Positions 1 to 12,900 of a DNA stretch of 64,000 bases are shown in pieces. Source of the DNA: Armigeres subalbatus. Lineage: Eukaryota; Arthropoda; Insecta; Diptera; Culicidae. The translations under genes were made by a program, and so were the position numbers. The stretch's first letter is position 1, and each line of letters opens with the position of its first letter. Below the pieces are notes generated by a model. That model made no database searches and was not told the origin of the DNA. It was given only the letters and a program-made list of their open reading frames with translations. The stretch lies in assembly GCF_024139115.2 (NCBI RefSeq), contig NC_085140.1, positions 102,002,988 to 102,066,987 on the forward strand, read 5' to 3'.

Positions 1-509
1 GTGGTCAGGTCAACTGATCGTCCTGCATATGCTTCCTGAAGCATCTCCCTGAAAAATCTTGAAGTTTGATACCAATATTGATATGGTACCGGATAATATA
101 TACGTGATTGGAAGGATATACATAATTGACCATAGTATCCGGAACCAGTTTTACTGAAATGGCCATATCTCGGATGTTTTCAACGGATCTTAGCGCAACA
201 GCCCGCATTCAATTTTCAATAAGATCTAGTTTCTAGGAAAATAATGTTTATCGATGTAACTTCAAACCACACAAAAATACGAGCAGCAGAAAAATGTGTT
301 TTGACATGGCCTCCGAAAATCCGGAACATCTCCGGTGTCCGGTGGCCAGTATTCGTGACCGCGCATGTTCCTAAATCTTGACTAAATTTGCCGTCGAATG
401 CTTCCGGTTTTGTCCAATTTCATCAATTTTTAAAAAAGTTATAAGGATTTGAATTTGGGCCAAATTTTGCCTATCTCAATCATTTTGCCTAACCCCTGTA
501 CACACGCCT
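1..509. other. Unassigned left edge
   Basis: No gene, RNA or repeat family was recognised here. Short open frames lack any recognisable domain. The last 30 bases or so begin the duplicated lead-in to satellite A. Confidence 0.5.
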
Positions 510-905
510 ACTCTATTTAGTACTAAACTTATGGTAAAATTTGGCGAAATTTTCTCGGGGCTTGGAAGCCTCTTTTTAAGAGCTCGAATAAAAAAGCTCG
601 GAAACCTCCTACTTTCCTACTTTCAAGAGACTGGGAAACCTCCTTTCAAGATACTGGGGAGCCTCCTTTCAAGAGACTGGGAAACCTCCTTTCAAAAGAC
701 TGGGAAGCCTCCTTTTAAGAGGTTCGGAAGCCTCCTTTCAAGACGTTCGGAAGCCTTCTTTCAAGAGGCTCGGAAGCATTTTTTCAAGAGGCACACATAC
801 TCTATTTATTACTAAACTTATGGTAAAATGCTTGTAGATTCCTAGGCGAAATTTCCTTGGGGCTTGGAAGCCTCTTTTTAAGAGGCTAGGAAGCTTAGAT
901 TAAAA
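510..905 (+). repeat. Duplicated lead-in block at the left edge of satellite A
   Basis: The block reading ACTCTATTTA..ACTAAACTTATGG, then GGCGAAATTT and GGGGCTTGGAAGCCTC, occurs at about 510-585 and again at about 798-890. About ten degenerate satellite A monomers lie between the copies. The second copy carries some extra bases (GCTTGTAGATT). This looks like an array edge duplicated by unequal exchange or template switching, which is an inference. Confidence 0.75.
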
Positions 906-1224
906 AAGCTCGGAAACCTCCTTTCAAGAGGGTCGGAAGCCTCCTTTCAAGAGGCTCGGTAGCCTCCTTCCAAGAGACTGGGAAATCTCCTTTCAAGAGA
1001 CTGGGAAGTCTCCTTTTAAGAAACTGGGAAGCCTCCTTTCAAGAGGTTCGGAAGCCTCCTTTCAAGAGGTTCGGAAGCCTCCTTTCACGAGGTTTGGAAG
1101 CCTTCTTTCAAAAGGCTCGGAAGCCTCCTTTCAAGAGGCTCGGAAGCCTCCTTTCAAGATGCTCGGAAGCCTCCTTTCAAGAGGCTCGGAAGCCTCCTTT
1201 CAAGAGGCTCGGAAGCCTCCTTTC

Positions 1225-2070
1225 AAGAGGCTCGGAAGCCTTTTTTTAAATGAATCGAAAGCCTCTTTTCAAGAGGATCAGAAGTCTGCTTCCAAGAAGC
1301 TCGGAAGCCTTCTTTCAAGAGGCTCGGGAGCCTCTTTTCAGGAGGCTCGGAAGCCTTTTTTAAATGAATCGAAAGCCTCTTTTCAAGAAGAACAGAAGTC
1401 TGCTTCCAAGAAGCTCGGAAGCCTCCTTTCATGAGGCTCGGAAGCGTTCTTTCAAGAAGCTCGGAAGCCTCCTTTCATGAGGCTCGGAAGCGTCGGGAGC
1501 CTCTTTTCAAGAGGCTGGGAAGCCTCCTTTCAAGAGGCTGGGAAGCCTCCTTTCAAGAGGTTCGGAAGCCTCCTTTACAGAGGTTCGGAAGCCTCCTTTC
1601 AAGAGGCTCGGAAGCCTCCTTTCAAAAGGCTCGGAAGCCTCCTTTCAAGAGGCTCGGAAGCCTTTTTTTAAATGAATCGAAAGCCTCTTTTCAAGAGGAT
1701 CAGAAGTCTGCTTCCAAGAAGCTCGGAAGCCTCCTTTCAAGAGGCTCGGGAGCCTCTTTTCAGGAGGCTCGGAAGCCTTTTTTTAAATGAATCGAAAGCC
1801 TCTTTTCAAGAACAGAAGTCTGCTTCCAAGAAGCTCGGAAGCCTCCTTTCATGAGGCTCGGAAGCGTTCTTTCAAGAAGCTCGGAAGCCTCCTTTCATGA
1901 GGCTCGGAAGCGTCGGGAGCCTCCTTTCAAGAGGCTGGGAAGCCTCCTTTCAAGAGGTTCGGAAGCCTCCTTTCAAGAGGCTGGGAAGCCTCCTTTCAAG
2001 AGGCTGGGAAGCCTCCTTTCAAGAGGCTGGGAAGCCTCCTTTCAAGAGGCTGGGAAGCCTCCTTTCAAGA
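1225..2070 (+). repeat. Higher-order duplication in satellite A, about 422 bp
   Basis: Marker variants recur at a fixed offset. The AAATGAATCGAAAGCC variant lies near 1250 and 1365, and again near 1672 and 1787, an offset of about 422 bases. The flanking variants (CAGAAGTCTGCTTCC, and CGGAAGCGT at about 1438 and 1860) keep the same order. A block of about 18 monomers was therefore duplicated in tandem. Confidence 0.75.
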
Positions 2071-3161
2071 GGCTGGGAAGCCTCCTTTCAAGAGGCTGGG
2101 AAGCCTCCTTTCAAGAGGCTGGGAAGCCTCCTTTCGAGAGGCTGGGAAGCCTCCTTTCAAGAGGCTTGGAAGCCTCCTTTCAAGAGGCTCGGAAGCCTCC
2201 TTTCAAGAGGCTCAGGAAGCCTCCTTTCAAGAGGCTCGGAAGCCTCTTTTCAAGAGGCTCAGAAGCCTTCTTTCAAGATGCTCAGAAACCTACTTTCAAG
2301 AGGCTTAGAAGCCTCCTTTTACGAGGCTCACAAGCCTCCTTTCGAAAGGATCAGCAACCTCCTTTCAAAAGGTTCAGAAGCCTCCTTTGAAGAGGCTCAG
2401 GAAGCCTCTTTCAAGAGGCTTAGAATCCTCCTTTAAAGAAGCTCAGAAGCCTCCTTTCAAGAGAATCGGAAACCTCCTTTCAAGAGGCTCCAGGCCTCCT
2501 TTCAAGAAGCTCAGAAGCCTCCTTTCAAGAAGCTCCAGGAAGCCTCCTTTCAAGAGGCTCAGAAGCCTGCTTTCAAGAGGCTCAGGAAGCCTCCTTTAAA
2601 AGAGGCTCAGAAGCCTCCCTTTCAAGAGGCTCAGGAAGCCTCCTTTCAAGAGGCTCAGAGCCTCCTTTCAAGAGGCTAGGAGAGCTTCTTTCAAGAGGCT
2701 TGGAAGCCTCCTTTCAAAAGGTTCAGAAGCCTCCTTTCAAGAGGCTCCAGGAAGCCTCCTTTCAAGAGGCTCAGGAAGCCTCCTTTCAAGAGGCTCGGAA
2801 GCCTCCTTTCAAGAGGCTCGGAAGCCTCCTTTCAAAAGGTTCGGAAGCCTCCTTTAAAGAGGCTCGGAAGCCTCTTTCAAGAGGCTCGGAAGCCTCCTTT
2901 AAAGAAGCTCGGAAGCCTCCTTTCAAGAGACTCGGAAGCCTCCTTTCAAGAGGCTCAGAGCCTCCTTTCAAGAAGCTCGGAAGCCTCCTTTCAAGAAGCT
3001 CGGAAGCCTCCTTTCAAGAGGCTCAGAAGCCTGCTTTCAAGAGGCTCGGAAGCCTCCTTTAAAGAGGCTCGGAAGCCTCCTTTCAAGAGGCTCGGAAGCC
3101 TCCTTTCAAGAGGCTCGGAAGCTTCCTTTGAAGAGGCTTGGAAACCTCCTTTCAAGAGGCT

Positions 3162-3500
3162 CGGAAGCATTTTTTCAAGAGGCCTTTCGAAAGCCTTCTT
3201 TCAAATGGCTCAGAAGCCTGTTTTCGAGAGGCTCAGAAGCCTGCTTTCAAGAGGCTCGGAAGCCTCCTTTCAAGAGGCTCGGAATCCTCCTTTCAAGAGG
3301 CTCGGAAGCCTCCTTTCAAGAGGCTCGGAAGCCTCCTTTCAAGAGGTTCGAAAGCATTTTTTCAAGAGGCTCGAAAGCCTTCTTTCAAATGGCTCAGAAG
3401 CCTCTTTTCGAGAGGCTCAGAAGCCTCCTTTCAAGAGGCTCGGAAGCCTCCTTTCAAGAGGCTCGGAAGCATTTTTTCAAGAGGCTCGAAAGCCTTCTTT
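3162..3500 (+). repeat. Shorter higher-order repeats in satellite A
   Basis: The variant GGAAGCATTTTTTCAAG followed by CGAAAGCCTTCTTTC recurs at about 3167, 3354 and 3469. The spacings are about 187 and 115 bases, that is about eight and exactly five monomers. This is local block amplification on a different scale from the 422-bp duplication. Confidence 0.6.
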
Positions 3501-3965
3501 CAAATGGTTCAGAAGCCTGTTTTCGAGAGGCTCGGAAGCCTGCTTTCAAGAGGCTCGGAAGCCTCCTTTCAAGAGGCTCGGAATCCTCCTTTCAAGAGGC
3601 TTGGAATCCTCTTTTCAAGAGGCTCGGAATCCTCCTTTCAAGAGGCTCGGAATCCTCCTTTCAAGAGGCTCGGAAGCCTCCTTTCAAGAGGCTCGGAAGC
3701 CTCATTTCAAAATGCTCAGAAGCTTTATTTCAAGAGGCTCGGAAGCCTCCTTTCAAGAGGCTCGGAAGCCTCCTTTCAAGAGGCTCGGAAGCCTCCTTTC
3801 AAGAGGCTCGGAAGCCTCCTTTCAAGAGGCTCGGAATCCTCCTTTCAAGAGGCTCGGAATCCTCCTTTCAAGAGGCTCGGTGTCCTCCTTTCAAGAGGCT
3901 CGGAAACCTCCTTTCAAGAGGCTCGGAAGCCTCCTTTCAAGAGGCTCGGAAGCCTCCTTTCAAGA

Positions 3966-4058
3966 AAACGTTATATATTGCTAATGTCAAGTCAATTTTA
4001 GAATATGGCAGCATAGTTTGGTCTCCATTTTCAATTACCCATGCTTCAGGGAGTATTT
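3966..4058 (+). pseudogene. Non-LTR reverse-transcriptase fragment (C-terminal part)
   Basis: Directly after the last satellite A monomer the plus strand reads VKSILEYGSIVWSP. This resembles the block downstream of the RT palm in Jockey- and CR1-type retrotransposons (pattern L-x-x-x-V-x-S-x-L-E-Y-G-S-x-V-W-S-P). The similarity is lost within about 30 codons and there are no catalytic motifs. It is an orphan scrap, and satellite A either inserted into or expanded beside an old element. Family assignment below non-LTR is not possible. Confidence 0.6.
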
Positions 4059-4589
4059 GTTCAGATTCGGACACGCAGAGTCTTCACTTTGCCCGACCTG
4101 TCCGAAAAGCTAAGAAACACCAAAGCACGAGATTCGACAGCCCACGATTCATGACGATTCAGAACGGTGTTGGATCTTAACAGTCAGCACTCGTAGCATA
4201 AACCCCGACACCATCGTCCAGGAAATGTGTAAAGATGAGAATACGTGGAACGCGGTGAATGGCGTGAAAACTGAAGGGCACTGGACAGTGAACGTCAAAG
4301 ATGATGAGTAGTAGCCGATCGTGGGAAAACAACCGGTGCGGAGTCGTCGGAGTGCCAGTGAACCGGAAGTTATCCTTCAACCGGAATCGCTGAACCGATC
4401 TCGGCACTCTCTACTATGTATTGACGTCCAGTAAGTCCCGGGGTACCAGGGCATTAGAAAAGAGGGTAACTCAAGTAACATTCCGTTACCTGGGTAGGTT
4501 TAGTGGGTCCGGCCTTCCGTCAATCCCACTCCCTGAGCAATAATTTCAGGTTACCTTTTTGCAGATTTGCCTTCATCCCCCTATAAAAA
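4059..4589. other. Unassigned, 4059-4589
   Basis: No gene or known repeat recognised. Open frames are short and show no conserved motif. A (CA)n run starts at the right edge. Confidence 0.4.
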
Positions 4590-4711
4590 AACACACACAC
4601 ACACATACAGACATCACCTCAATTCGTCCAGCTAAGTCGATTGGTATATAACAATATGATTCTCCAAGCCTTTTATCACAAAGTTCTGTTTTGGAGTGAT
4701 CATACAGCCAC
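4590..4711 (+). repeat. Partial copy of an interspersed repeat (TCGATYGGTATATAAC family)
   Basis: A CA-rich run is followed by ACATCACCTCAATTCGTC, then AAGTCGATTGGTATATAAC and TTTTGGAGTGATCATA. The same order of blocks occurs at about 44635-44765. A third, more diverged copy lies near 46575-46650. This copy lacks the left part that begins CCTAGCGGTG elsewhere. Confidence 0.75.
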
Positions 4712-6734
4712 AAAAACTTTAATCACAATCAGACATAATTTCCTAAACTTTTCCAAGAAACTGACAACATTGCCGCACATCGGAGGAGGGGTCGGCCATC
4801 AACCGGTCCACGCACGGGAGAGACAAGACAGAGTGCGTGACTCGAGGTGGGTGGCAGCGTGGTGTGCGGCTGAGAAAGTACGTGCACTGCAATATTTATG
4901 CAACCTTTTCTCGCCATTTGGGGATCATGTGCAGTGCAGTTGCAGTTCTGTTTCTCTTGCAATGGATCGACGGCGATCCATGGAATCGTCTGCTGTCTGC
5001 TCAACGGCACCAAACGAAAACTAGTCGTCCTCGACCATTTCCACTTTGGATACTTTGTGAGCTGATGGCCAGGGATGAGTGTAAGCGTTGCAGAAAATCT
5101 AGAACGCGAAACGCTGAATTTGGTCGTCGACGGCATATGGAGAGGATGCAATCAGATCGTGGAGGACGACAACCGTGGATTAAAAATAAAGTTTGGCCTT
5201 TCCACTCTTGTGTTCATTTTCGTTTCAAACTAAATCGTACGTAAAACATAAGAAAACTGTACGGTGAGACGAACATTTTGCTCCAATTCGCGTAATGAGT
5301 GGGATGCGTTTGTCGTTAGGGTGCATCACGTGATTCTTCATTTCCATATTTCTAATCGTTTCCGCTTTTAACCAATAATGAAATTTATAAAAAAGATGAA
5401 ATTTTAGAAAATGTTTGCATGAACAAAAATTGGTGTATTTCAATATCAAAAGATATCGGATGCGCTTACAATAGTATGAAACCACTGCGATGTTAGAGTT
5501 CCTTATTTTCGCCAAACAAGGTAAAATTTTATAAACTTTATCATTGACAAATTATTGAATAATTGAAGAAGACGCTAATTTTGGTTTACTCTACTTGTGC
5601 AACGATATCATTGCCGGTGAAACCATCAATCCATCGCGAGAGAGCCACAAAGATGAGAAAGTGGGATGCTGAAGAACCTTTCCCACAGTGACCAGTGAGA
5701 TGAACAAATTAGACAATCCAGACAGACCGCATTTCATTGAATATGAAACAAAATTCACACGATTTCACATTGTCAAAATGTTGTCACTTTACTCTTTTCA
5801 CGACTGCTATCTGATACTTATTTATGGCACGCGTGTGATGCCTTCTTACAATGCTCAAGCTATTCATTCACGTTAGAACCAGCGATGTGATAGAAGGAAC
5901 CGTTCGACGAAGTGGATAGAGAACGACTGACTTTTTGTCTACGATTGCCGCCCATTCCGTCCGTATAGCGCACTGCCTAGTGATGAAGCTGCCTGAGCTG
6001 TCGCGAGTCGCGACCATCATCGTCTCGCCGCTGCTGCTGTGTAGGAGAGAGATTTGGGAGCATTTGCGATCGGGATTAGCGACCGCGCGGCCCTCTGTCC
6101 GTTTTGGTGTCTCACGATGTAGCAGTGGGAGAACAGCAGAAAGGCACCGCCAAAATGCACGGACTCTTTGAAATGCACGTCACCGGTCGGTGCGTGGGTT
6201 TCCAAAACTAGGAGGTACAAAAATGGGTGTCAGGTGGCGGTCCTGTTCTGATTGTTTCCGTCAAGACTCAATATAATTAGTTTATACTTTGATTATCGAA
6301 CAACGAACAGGGAAGTCGATCGACTAAATTTTTCGATTCACAAATCTTGAGATATTTTTACAAAAAGACAAATTTGTGGATAGACTATTTTATCGAATAT
6401 TGCAATCATGTACCTACACTCATTTAAGGAAAATAATTTCAATATAATCTTAATACATAATTAATTCTCAACTAAAGAAAGATAATTCTTTGAAAGATCC
6501 AAGAGCAAACCCTCAATAACTTAGATAAAAGAAAACTGATCTTTTCTACTTTGCTGGGCCAATATGTATGTTTGATGGCAACAAATTAAAATTTACTTGC
6601 ATTGAGCTTTTTATTCAATGGTTGGATATAATTAGTTTATGCTTTGAGTGGAAACTAATTTAATATGATTTAAAATCAAATCACAATCATCCATCGTGAA
6701 TTTGTTGCGCAAAAAAATCTAGGGAAATCACGAC
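4712..6734. other. Unassigned, 4712-6734
   Basis: Mixed-composition DNA with no recognised gene. GC-richer stretches at about 4780-5180 and 5935-6200 have overlapping open frames up to 140 codons on both strands, but none shows a known domain. The phrase ATATAATTAGTTTAT occurs twice (about 6271 and 6626). An undescribed exon or promoter cannot be excluded. Confidence 0.3.
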
Positions 6735-6935
6735 AGGACTCGGGAGGGATCTTCGCAAGATCCTGGAGCGAACCCTAACAGTATTCGGGGATGAATTCCG
6801 CAGCATGCATCCCGCCGGAGTGGAGAACGAATCCCCGCCAAATATCAGGTTGAATATTCGCCGGATTGGAGGACGAATTCTCGCGAAAATTGAAAGCGAA
6901 TACTAGTAGCATTTTAAAAACAATTCCACGCGATT
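6735..6935 (+). repeat. Diverged edge monomers of satellite B
   Basis: Degraded units of about 22-23 bases can be followed here, for example segments ending GAACCCTAACA, GAATCCCCGCCA and GAATTCTCGCGA. They keep the pattern of a GRATTC-like start and a GAAT-C end but differ at many positions. Regular monomers begin only at about 6936. Divergence rising toward an array end is typical of satellites homogenised from the inside. Confidence 0.65.
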
Positions 6936-9900
6936 TTCTCACAGAATTCGGAAGCGAATCCTCACAGAATTCGGAAGCGAATCCCCACAGAATTCGGAAG
7001 CAATTCGTCATAGAATTCGGAAGCAATTCCTCATAGAATTCGGAAGCGAATCCTCACAGAATTCGAAAGGGAATCCTCACAGAATTCGGAAGCGAATCCT
7101 CACAGAATTCGGAAGAAAATCCTCACTAGATTCGGAAGCGAATCCTCACAGAATTCGGAAGCGAATTCTCACAGAATTCGGAAGCGAATCCTCACAGGAT
7201 TCGGAAGCGAATCCTCACAGAATTCGGAAGCGAATTCTCACAGAATTCGGAAGCGAATCCTCACAGGATTCGGAAGCGAATCCTCACAGAATTCGGAAGC
7301 GAATACTCACAGAATTCGAAAGGGAATACTCACAGAATTCGAAAGGGAATACTCACAGAATTCGAAAGGGAATACTCACAGAATTCGGAAGCGAATCCTC
7401 ACAGAATTCGGAAGCGAATCCTCACAGAATTCGAAAGCGAATTCTCACAGAATTCGGAAGCGAACCCTCACAGGATTCGGAAGCGAATCCTCACAGAATT
7501 CGGAAGCGAATTCTCACAGAATTCGGAAGCGAATCCTCACAGGATTCGGAAGCGAATCCTCACAGAATTCGGAAGCGAATCCTCACAGAATTCGGAAGCG
7601 AATCCTCACAGAATTCGGAAGCAATTCCTCATAGAATTCAGAAGCAATTCCTCATAGAATTCGGAAGCGAATCCTCACAGAATTCGAAAGGGAATCCTCA
7701 CAGAATTCGGAAGCGAATCCTCACAGAATTCGGAAGCGAAGCCTCACAGAATTCGGAAGCAAATCCTTACAGAATTCGGAAACGAATTCTAACAGAATTC
7801 GGAAGCGAATTCTCACAAGATTCGGAAGCGAATTTTCACAAGATTCGGAAACGAATGCTCACTCGGGAACGAATACTCACAGAATTCGGAAGCGAATCCT
7901 CACAGAATTCGGAAGCGAATCCTCACAGGATTTCCTCACAGAATTCGGAAGCGAATCCTCACAGAATTCGGAAGCGAATTCTCACAGAATTCGGAAGCGA
8001 ATTCTCACAGAATTCGGAAGCGAATTCTCACAGAATTCGGAAGCGATTCCTCACAGGATTTTCTCACAGAATTCGGGAACGAATACTCACAGAATTCGGA
8101 AGCGAATCCTCACAGAATTCGGAAGCGATTCCTCACAGAATTCGTAAGCGAATTCTCACAAGATTTCGGAAGCGATTCCTCACAGAATTCGGAAGCGATT
8201 CCTCACAGAATTCGGAAGCGAATCCTCACAGAATTCGGAAGCGAATCCTCACAGAATTCGGAAGCGATTCCTCACAGAATTCGTAAGCGAATTCTCACGT
8301 AATTCGGTAGCGAATCCTCACAGAATTCGGAAGCGAATTCTCACAAGATTCGGAAGCGAATCCGCACAGAATTCGGAAGCGAATCCTCACAGAATTCGGA
8401 AGCGAGTTCTCACAGAATTCGGAAGCGAATTCTCACAAGATTCGGAAGCGAATCCTCACAGAATTCGGAAGCGATTTCTCACAAGATTTCGGAAGCGATT
8501 CCTCACAGAATTCGGGAACGAATCTTCACAGGATTCGGACGCGAATCCTCACAGGATTCGGAAGCGAATCCTCACAGGATTCGGAAGCGAATCCTTACAG
8601 GATTCGGAAGCGAATCCTCACAGGATTCGGAAGCGAATCCTCACAGAATTCGGAAGCGAATCCTCACAGAATTCGGAAGCGAATCCTCACAGGATTCGGA
8701 AGCGAATCCTCACAGGATTCGGAAGCGAATCCTCACAGAAATCGGAAGCGAATCCTCATAGGATTCGGAAGCGAATTCTCACAGAATTCGGAAACGAATC
8801 CTTACATGATTCGGAAGCGAATCCTTACAGGATTCGAAAGCGAATCCTCACAGGATTCGAAAGCGAATCCTCACAGGATTCGAAAGCGAATCCTCACAGA
8901 ATTCTGAAGCGAATTCTCACAGCATTTCTTCACAGAATTCGGAAGCGATTTCTCCCAGAATTCGGAAGCGAATCCTTACAGAATTCAGAAGCGAATTTTC
9001 ACAGAATTCGGAAGCGAATTCTAGCAGAATTCGGAAGCGATTCCTCACAGGATTCGGAAGAGAATCCTCACAGGATTTGGAAGCGAATCCTCACAGAATT
9101 CGAAAGGGAATCCTTTCAGAATTCGGAAACAAATTCTAACAGAATTCGGAAGCGGATTCGAAAGCGAATCTTCACAACATTTCCTAACAGTATTCGGAAG
9201 CGAATCCTCACAGGATTCGGAAGCGATTCCTCACAAAATTCGGAAGCGAATCTTCACAGAATTCGGAAGCGAATCCTCACATCCTCAGCTAATTCTCACA
9301 AGATTTCGGAAGCGATTCCTCACAGAATTCGGAAGCGATTTCTCACAGAATTCGGAAGCGAATCCTCACAGAATTCGGAAGCGAATCCTCACAGAATTCG
9401 GAAGCGAATCCTCACAGAATTCGGAAGCGAATCCTCACAGAATTCGGAAGCGAATCCTCACAGGATTCGGAAGCGAATCCTCACAGGATTCGGAAGCGAA
9501 TCCTCACAGGATTCGGAAGCAAATCCTCACAGCATTTCTTCACAGAATTCGGAAGCGATTCCTCACAGGATTCGGAAGAGAATCCTCACAGGATTTGGAA
9601 GGGAGTCCTCACAAAATTAGAAAGGGAATCCTTTCAGAATTCGGAAACAAATTCTAACAGAATTTGGAAGGGGATTCAGCGAATCTTCACAACATTTCCT
9701 AACAGAATTCGGAAGCGAATCCTCACAGGATTCGGAAGCGATTCCTCACAGAATTCGGAAGCGAATCCTCACAGAATTCGGAAGGGAACCTTCACATAAT
9801 TCGAAAGCTAATTCTCACAAGATTTCGGAAGCGATTCCTCACAGGAGTTCCTCACAGAATTCGGAAGCGATTTCTCACAGAATTCGGAAGCGAATCCTCA

Positions 9901-12900
9901 CAGAATTCGGAAGCGAATCCTCACAGAATTCGGAAGCGAATCCTCACAGAATTCGGAAGCGAATCCTCACAGAATTCGGAAGCGAATTCTCACAGAATTC
10001 GGAAGCGAATTCTCACAGAATTCGGAAGCGAATCCTCACAGAATTCGGAAGCGAATCCTCACAGAATTCGGAAGCGAATTCTCACAAGATTTCGGAAGCG
10101 ATTCCTCACAGAATTCGGGAACGAATCTTTACAGAATTCGGAAGCGAATCCTCACAGAATTCGGAAACGAATCTTCACAGGATTCGGAAGCGAATCCTCA
10201 CAGAATTCGGAAGCGAATCCTCACAGGATTCGGAAGCGAATCCTCACAGGATTTCCTCACAGAATTCGGAAGCGAATTCTCACAGAATTCGGAAGCGAAT
10301 CCTCACAGAATTCGGAAGCGAATTCTCACAGAATTCGGAAGCGAATCCTCACAGAATTCGGAAGCGAATTCTCACAGAATTCGGAAGCGAATCCTCACAG
10401 AATTCGGAAGCGATTCCTCACAGAATTCGTTAGCGAATTCTCACAAGATTTCGGAAGCGATTCTTCACAGGAGTTCCTCACAGAATTCGGAAGCGATTTC
10501 TCACAGAATTCGGAAGTGAATCCGCACAGAATTCGGAAGCGAATCCTCACAGGATTTCCTCACAGAATTCGGAAGCGAGTTCTCACAGAATTCGGAAGCG
10601 AATTCTCACAAGATTCGGAAGCGAATCCTCACAGAATTCGGAAGCGATTTCTCACATGATTTCGGAAGCGATTCCTCACAGAATTCGGGAACGAATTTTT
10701 ACAGAATTCGGAAGCGAATCCTCACAGAATTCGGAAACGAATCTTCACAGGATTCGGACGCGAATCCTCACAGGATTCGGAAGCGAATCCTTACAGGATT
10801 CGGACGGATTCAGAAGCGAATCCTCACAGGATTCGGACGCGAATCCTCACAGGATTCGGACGCGAATCCTCACAGGATTCGGAAGAGAATCTTTACAGGA
10901 TTCGGAAGCGAATCCCAACAGAATTCGGAAGAGAATCCTCACAGAATTCGGAAGCGAATCCTCACAGGATTCGGAAGAAAATCTTTACAGGATTCGGAAG
11001 CGAATTTTCACAGAATTCGGAAGCTAATTCTAACAGAATTCGGAAGCGAATTCTAACAGAATTCGGAAGCGATTCCTCACAGGATTCGGAAGCAAATCCT
11101 TACAGCATTTCCTCACAGAATTCGGAAGCGAATCCTTTCAGAATTCGGAAACAAATTCTAACAGAATTCGGAAGCGAATCCTCGCAGGATTCGAAAGCGA
11201 ATCTTCACAGCATTTCCTCACAGAATTCGGAAGCGAAGCCTCACAGAATTCGTAAGCGAATCCTCACAGGATTCGGAAGCGATTCCTCACAGAATTCGGA
11301 AGCGAATCCTCACAGAATTCGGAAGCGAATCCTCACAGAATTCGGAAGCGAATCCTTACTGAATTCGGAAGCGAATCCTCACAGGATTCGAAAGCGAATC
11401 CTCACAGAATTCGGAAGCAAATCCTCACAGAATTCGGAAGCGAATCCTAACAGAATTCGGAAGCGAATTCTCACAGAATTCGGAAGCGAATCCTCACAGA
11501 ATTCGGAAGCAAATCCACACTCAATTCGGAAGCGAATCCTCACAGAATTCGGAAGCGAATTGGCACAGAATTCGGAAGCGAATTGGCACAGAATTCGGAA
11601 GCGAATTGGCACAGAATTCGGAAACGAATCCTCACAGAATTCGGAAACGAATCTTCACAGGATTCGGAAGCGAAACCTCACAGAATTCGGAAGCGAATCC
11701 TCACAGGATTCGGAAGCGAATCCTCACAGGAATCGGACGCGAATCCTCACAGAATTCGGAAGCGAATCCTCACAGAATTCGTAAGCGAATCCTCACAGAA
11801 TTCGGAAGTGAATCCTCACAGAATTCGGAAGCGAATTCTCACAAGATTCGGAAGCGAATTCGCACAGAATTCGGAAGCGAATCCTCACAGAATTCGGAAG
11901 CGAATTCTCACAGAATTCGGAAGCGAATTCTCACAAGATTCGGAAGCGAATCCTCACAGAATTCGGAAGCGATTTCTCACAAGATTTCGAAAGCGATTCC
12001 TCACCGAATTCGGGAACGAATTTTTACAGAATTCGGAAGCGAATCCTCACAGGATTCGGAAGAGAATCTTTACAGGATTCGGAAGCGAATTCTCACAGAA
12101 TTCGGAAGAGAATCCTCACAGAATTCGGAAGCGAATCCAAACAGGATTCGGAAGCAAATCCTTACAGCATTTCCTCACAGAATTCGGAAGCGAATCCTTT
12201 CAGAATTCGGAAACAAATTCTAACAGAATTCGGAAGCGAATCCTCGCAGAATTCGGAAGCAAATCCACACTCAATTCGGAAGCGAATCCTCACAGAATTC
12301 GGAAGCGAATTGGCACAGAATTCGGAAGCGAATTGGCACAGAATTCGGAAGCGAATCCTCACAGAATTCGGAAACGAATCTTCACAGGATTCGGAAGCAA
12401 AACCTCACAGAATTCGGAAGCGAAGCCACACAGAATTCGTAAGCGAATCCCCACAGAATTCGGAAGCGATTCCTCACAGAATTCGGAAGCGATTTCTCAC
12501 AGAATTCGGAAGTGAATCCTCACAGAATTCGGAAGCGAATTCTCACAAGATTCGGAAGCGAATTCGCACAGAATTCGGAAGCGAATCCTCACAGAATTCG
12601 GAAGCGAGTTCTCACAGAATTCGGAAGCGAATTCTCACAAGATTCGGAAGCGAATCCTCACAGAATTCGGAAGCGAATTCTCACAAGATTTCGGAAGCGA
12701 TTCCTCACAGAATTCGGGAACGAATTTTTACAGAATTCGGAAGCGAATCCTCACAGGATTCGGACGCGAATCCTCACAGGATTCGGAAGAGAATCTTTAC
12801 AGGATTCGGAAGCGAATCCTCACAGAATTCGGAAGAGAATCCTCACAGAATTCGGAAGCGAATCCTCACAGGATTCGGAAGCAAATCCTTACAGCATTTC

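Larger units (their letters stand above)
541..3965 (+). repeat. Satellite A, 23-bp tandem array
   Basis: About 3.4 kb of tandem 23-bp monomers; 3734-3756 is a clean example. Each unit holds GAGGCT, CGGA, AGCCTC, so a 6-bp inverted repeat surrounds a 4-base loop, followed by a pyrimidine-rich CTTTCAA. The unit has no stop codon in any plus-strand frame and 23 is not a multiple of 3, so open frames run through in all three frames with a 23-residue period (RLGSLLSRGSEASFQ and so on). Indels switch frames freely. There is no splice pattern, codon preference or recognised domain, so I read it as non-coding satellite. Monomers are most regular at about 1900-2200 and 3700-3960. Confidence 0.95.

Noticed and set aside
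1159..4180. Long open frames across satellite A (up to 350 codons)
   Set aside because: The monomer has no plus-strand stop and is not a multiple of three, so overlapping frames in all phases are expected. No domain, splice or codon evidence.
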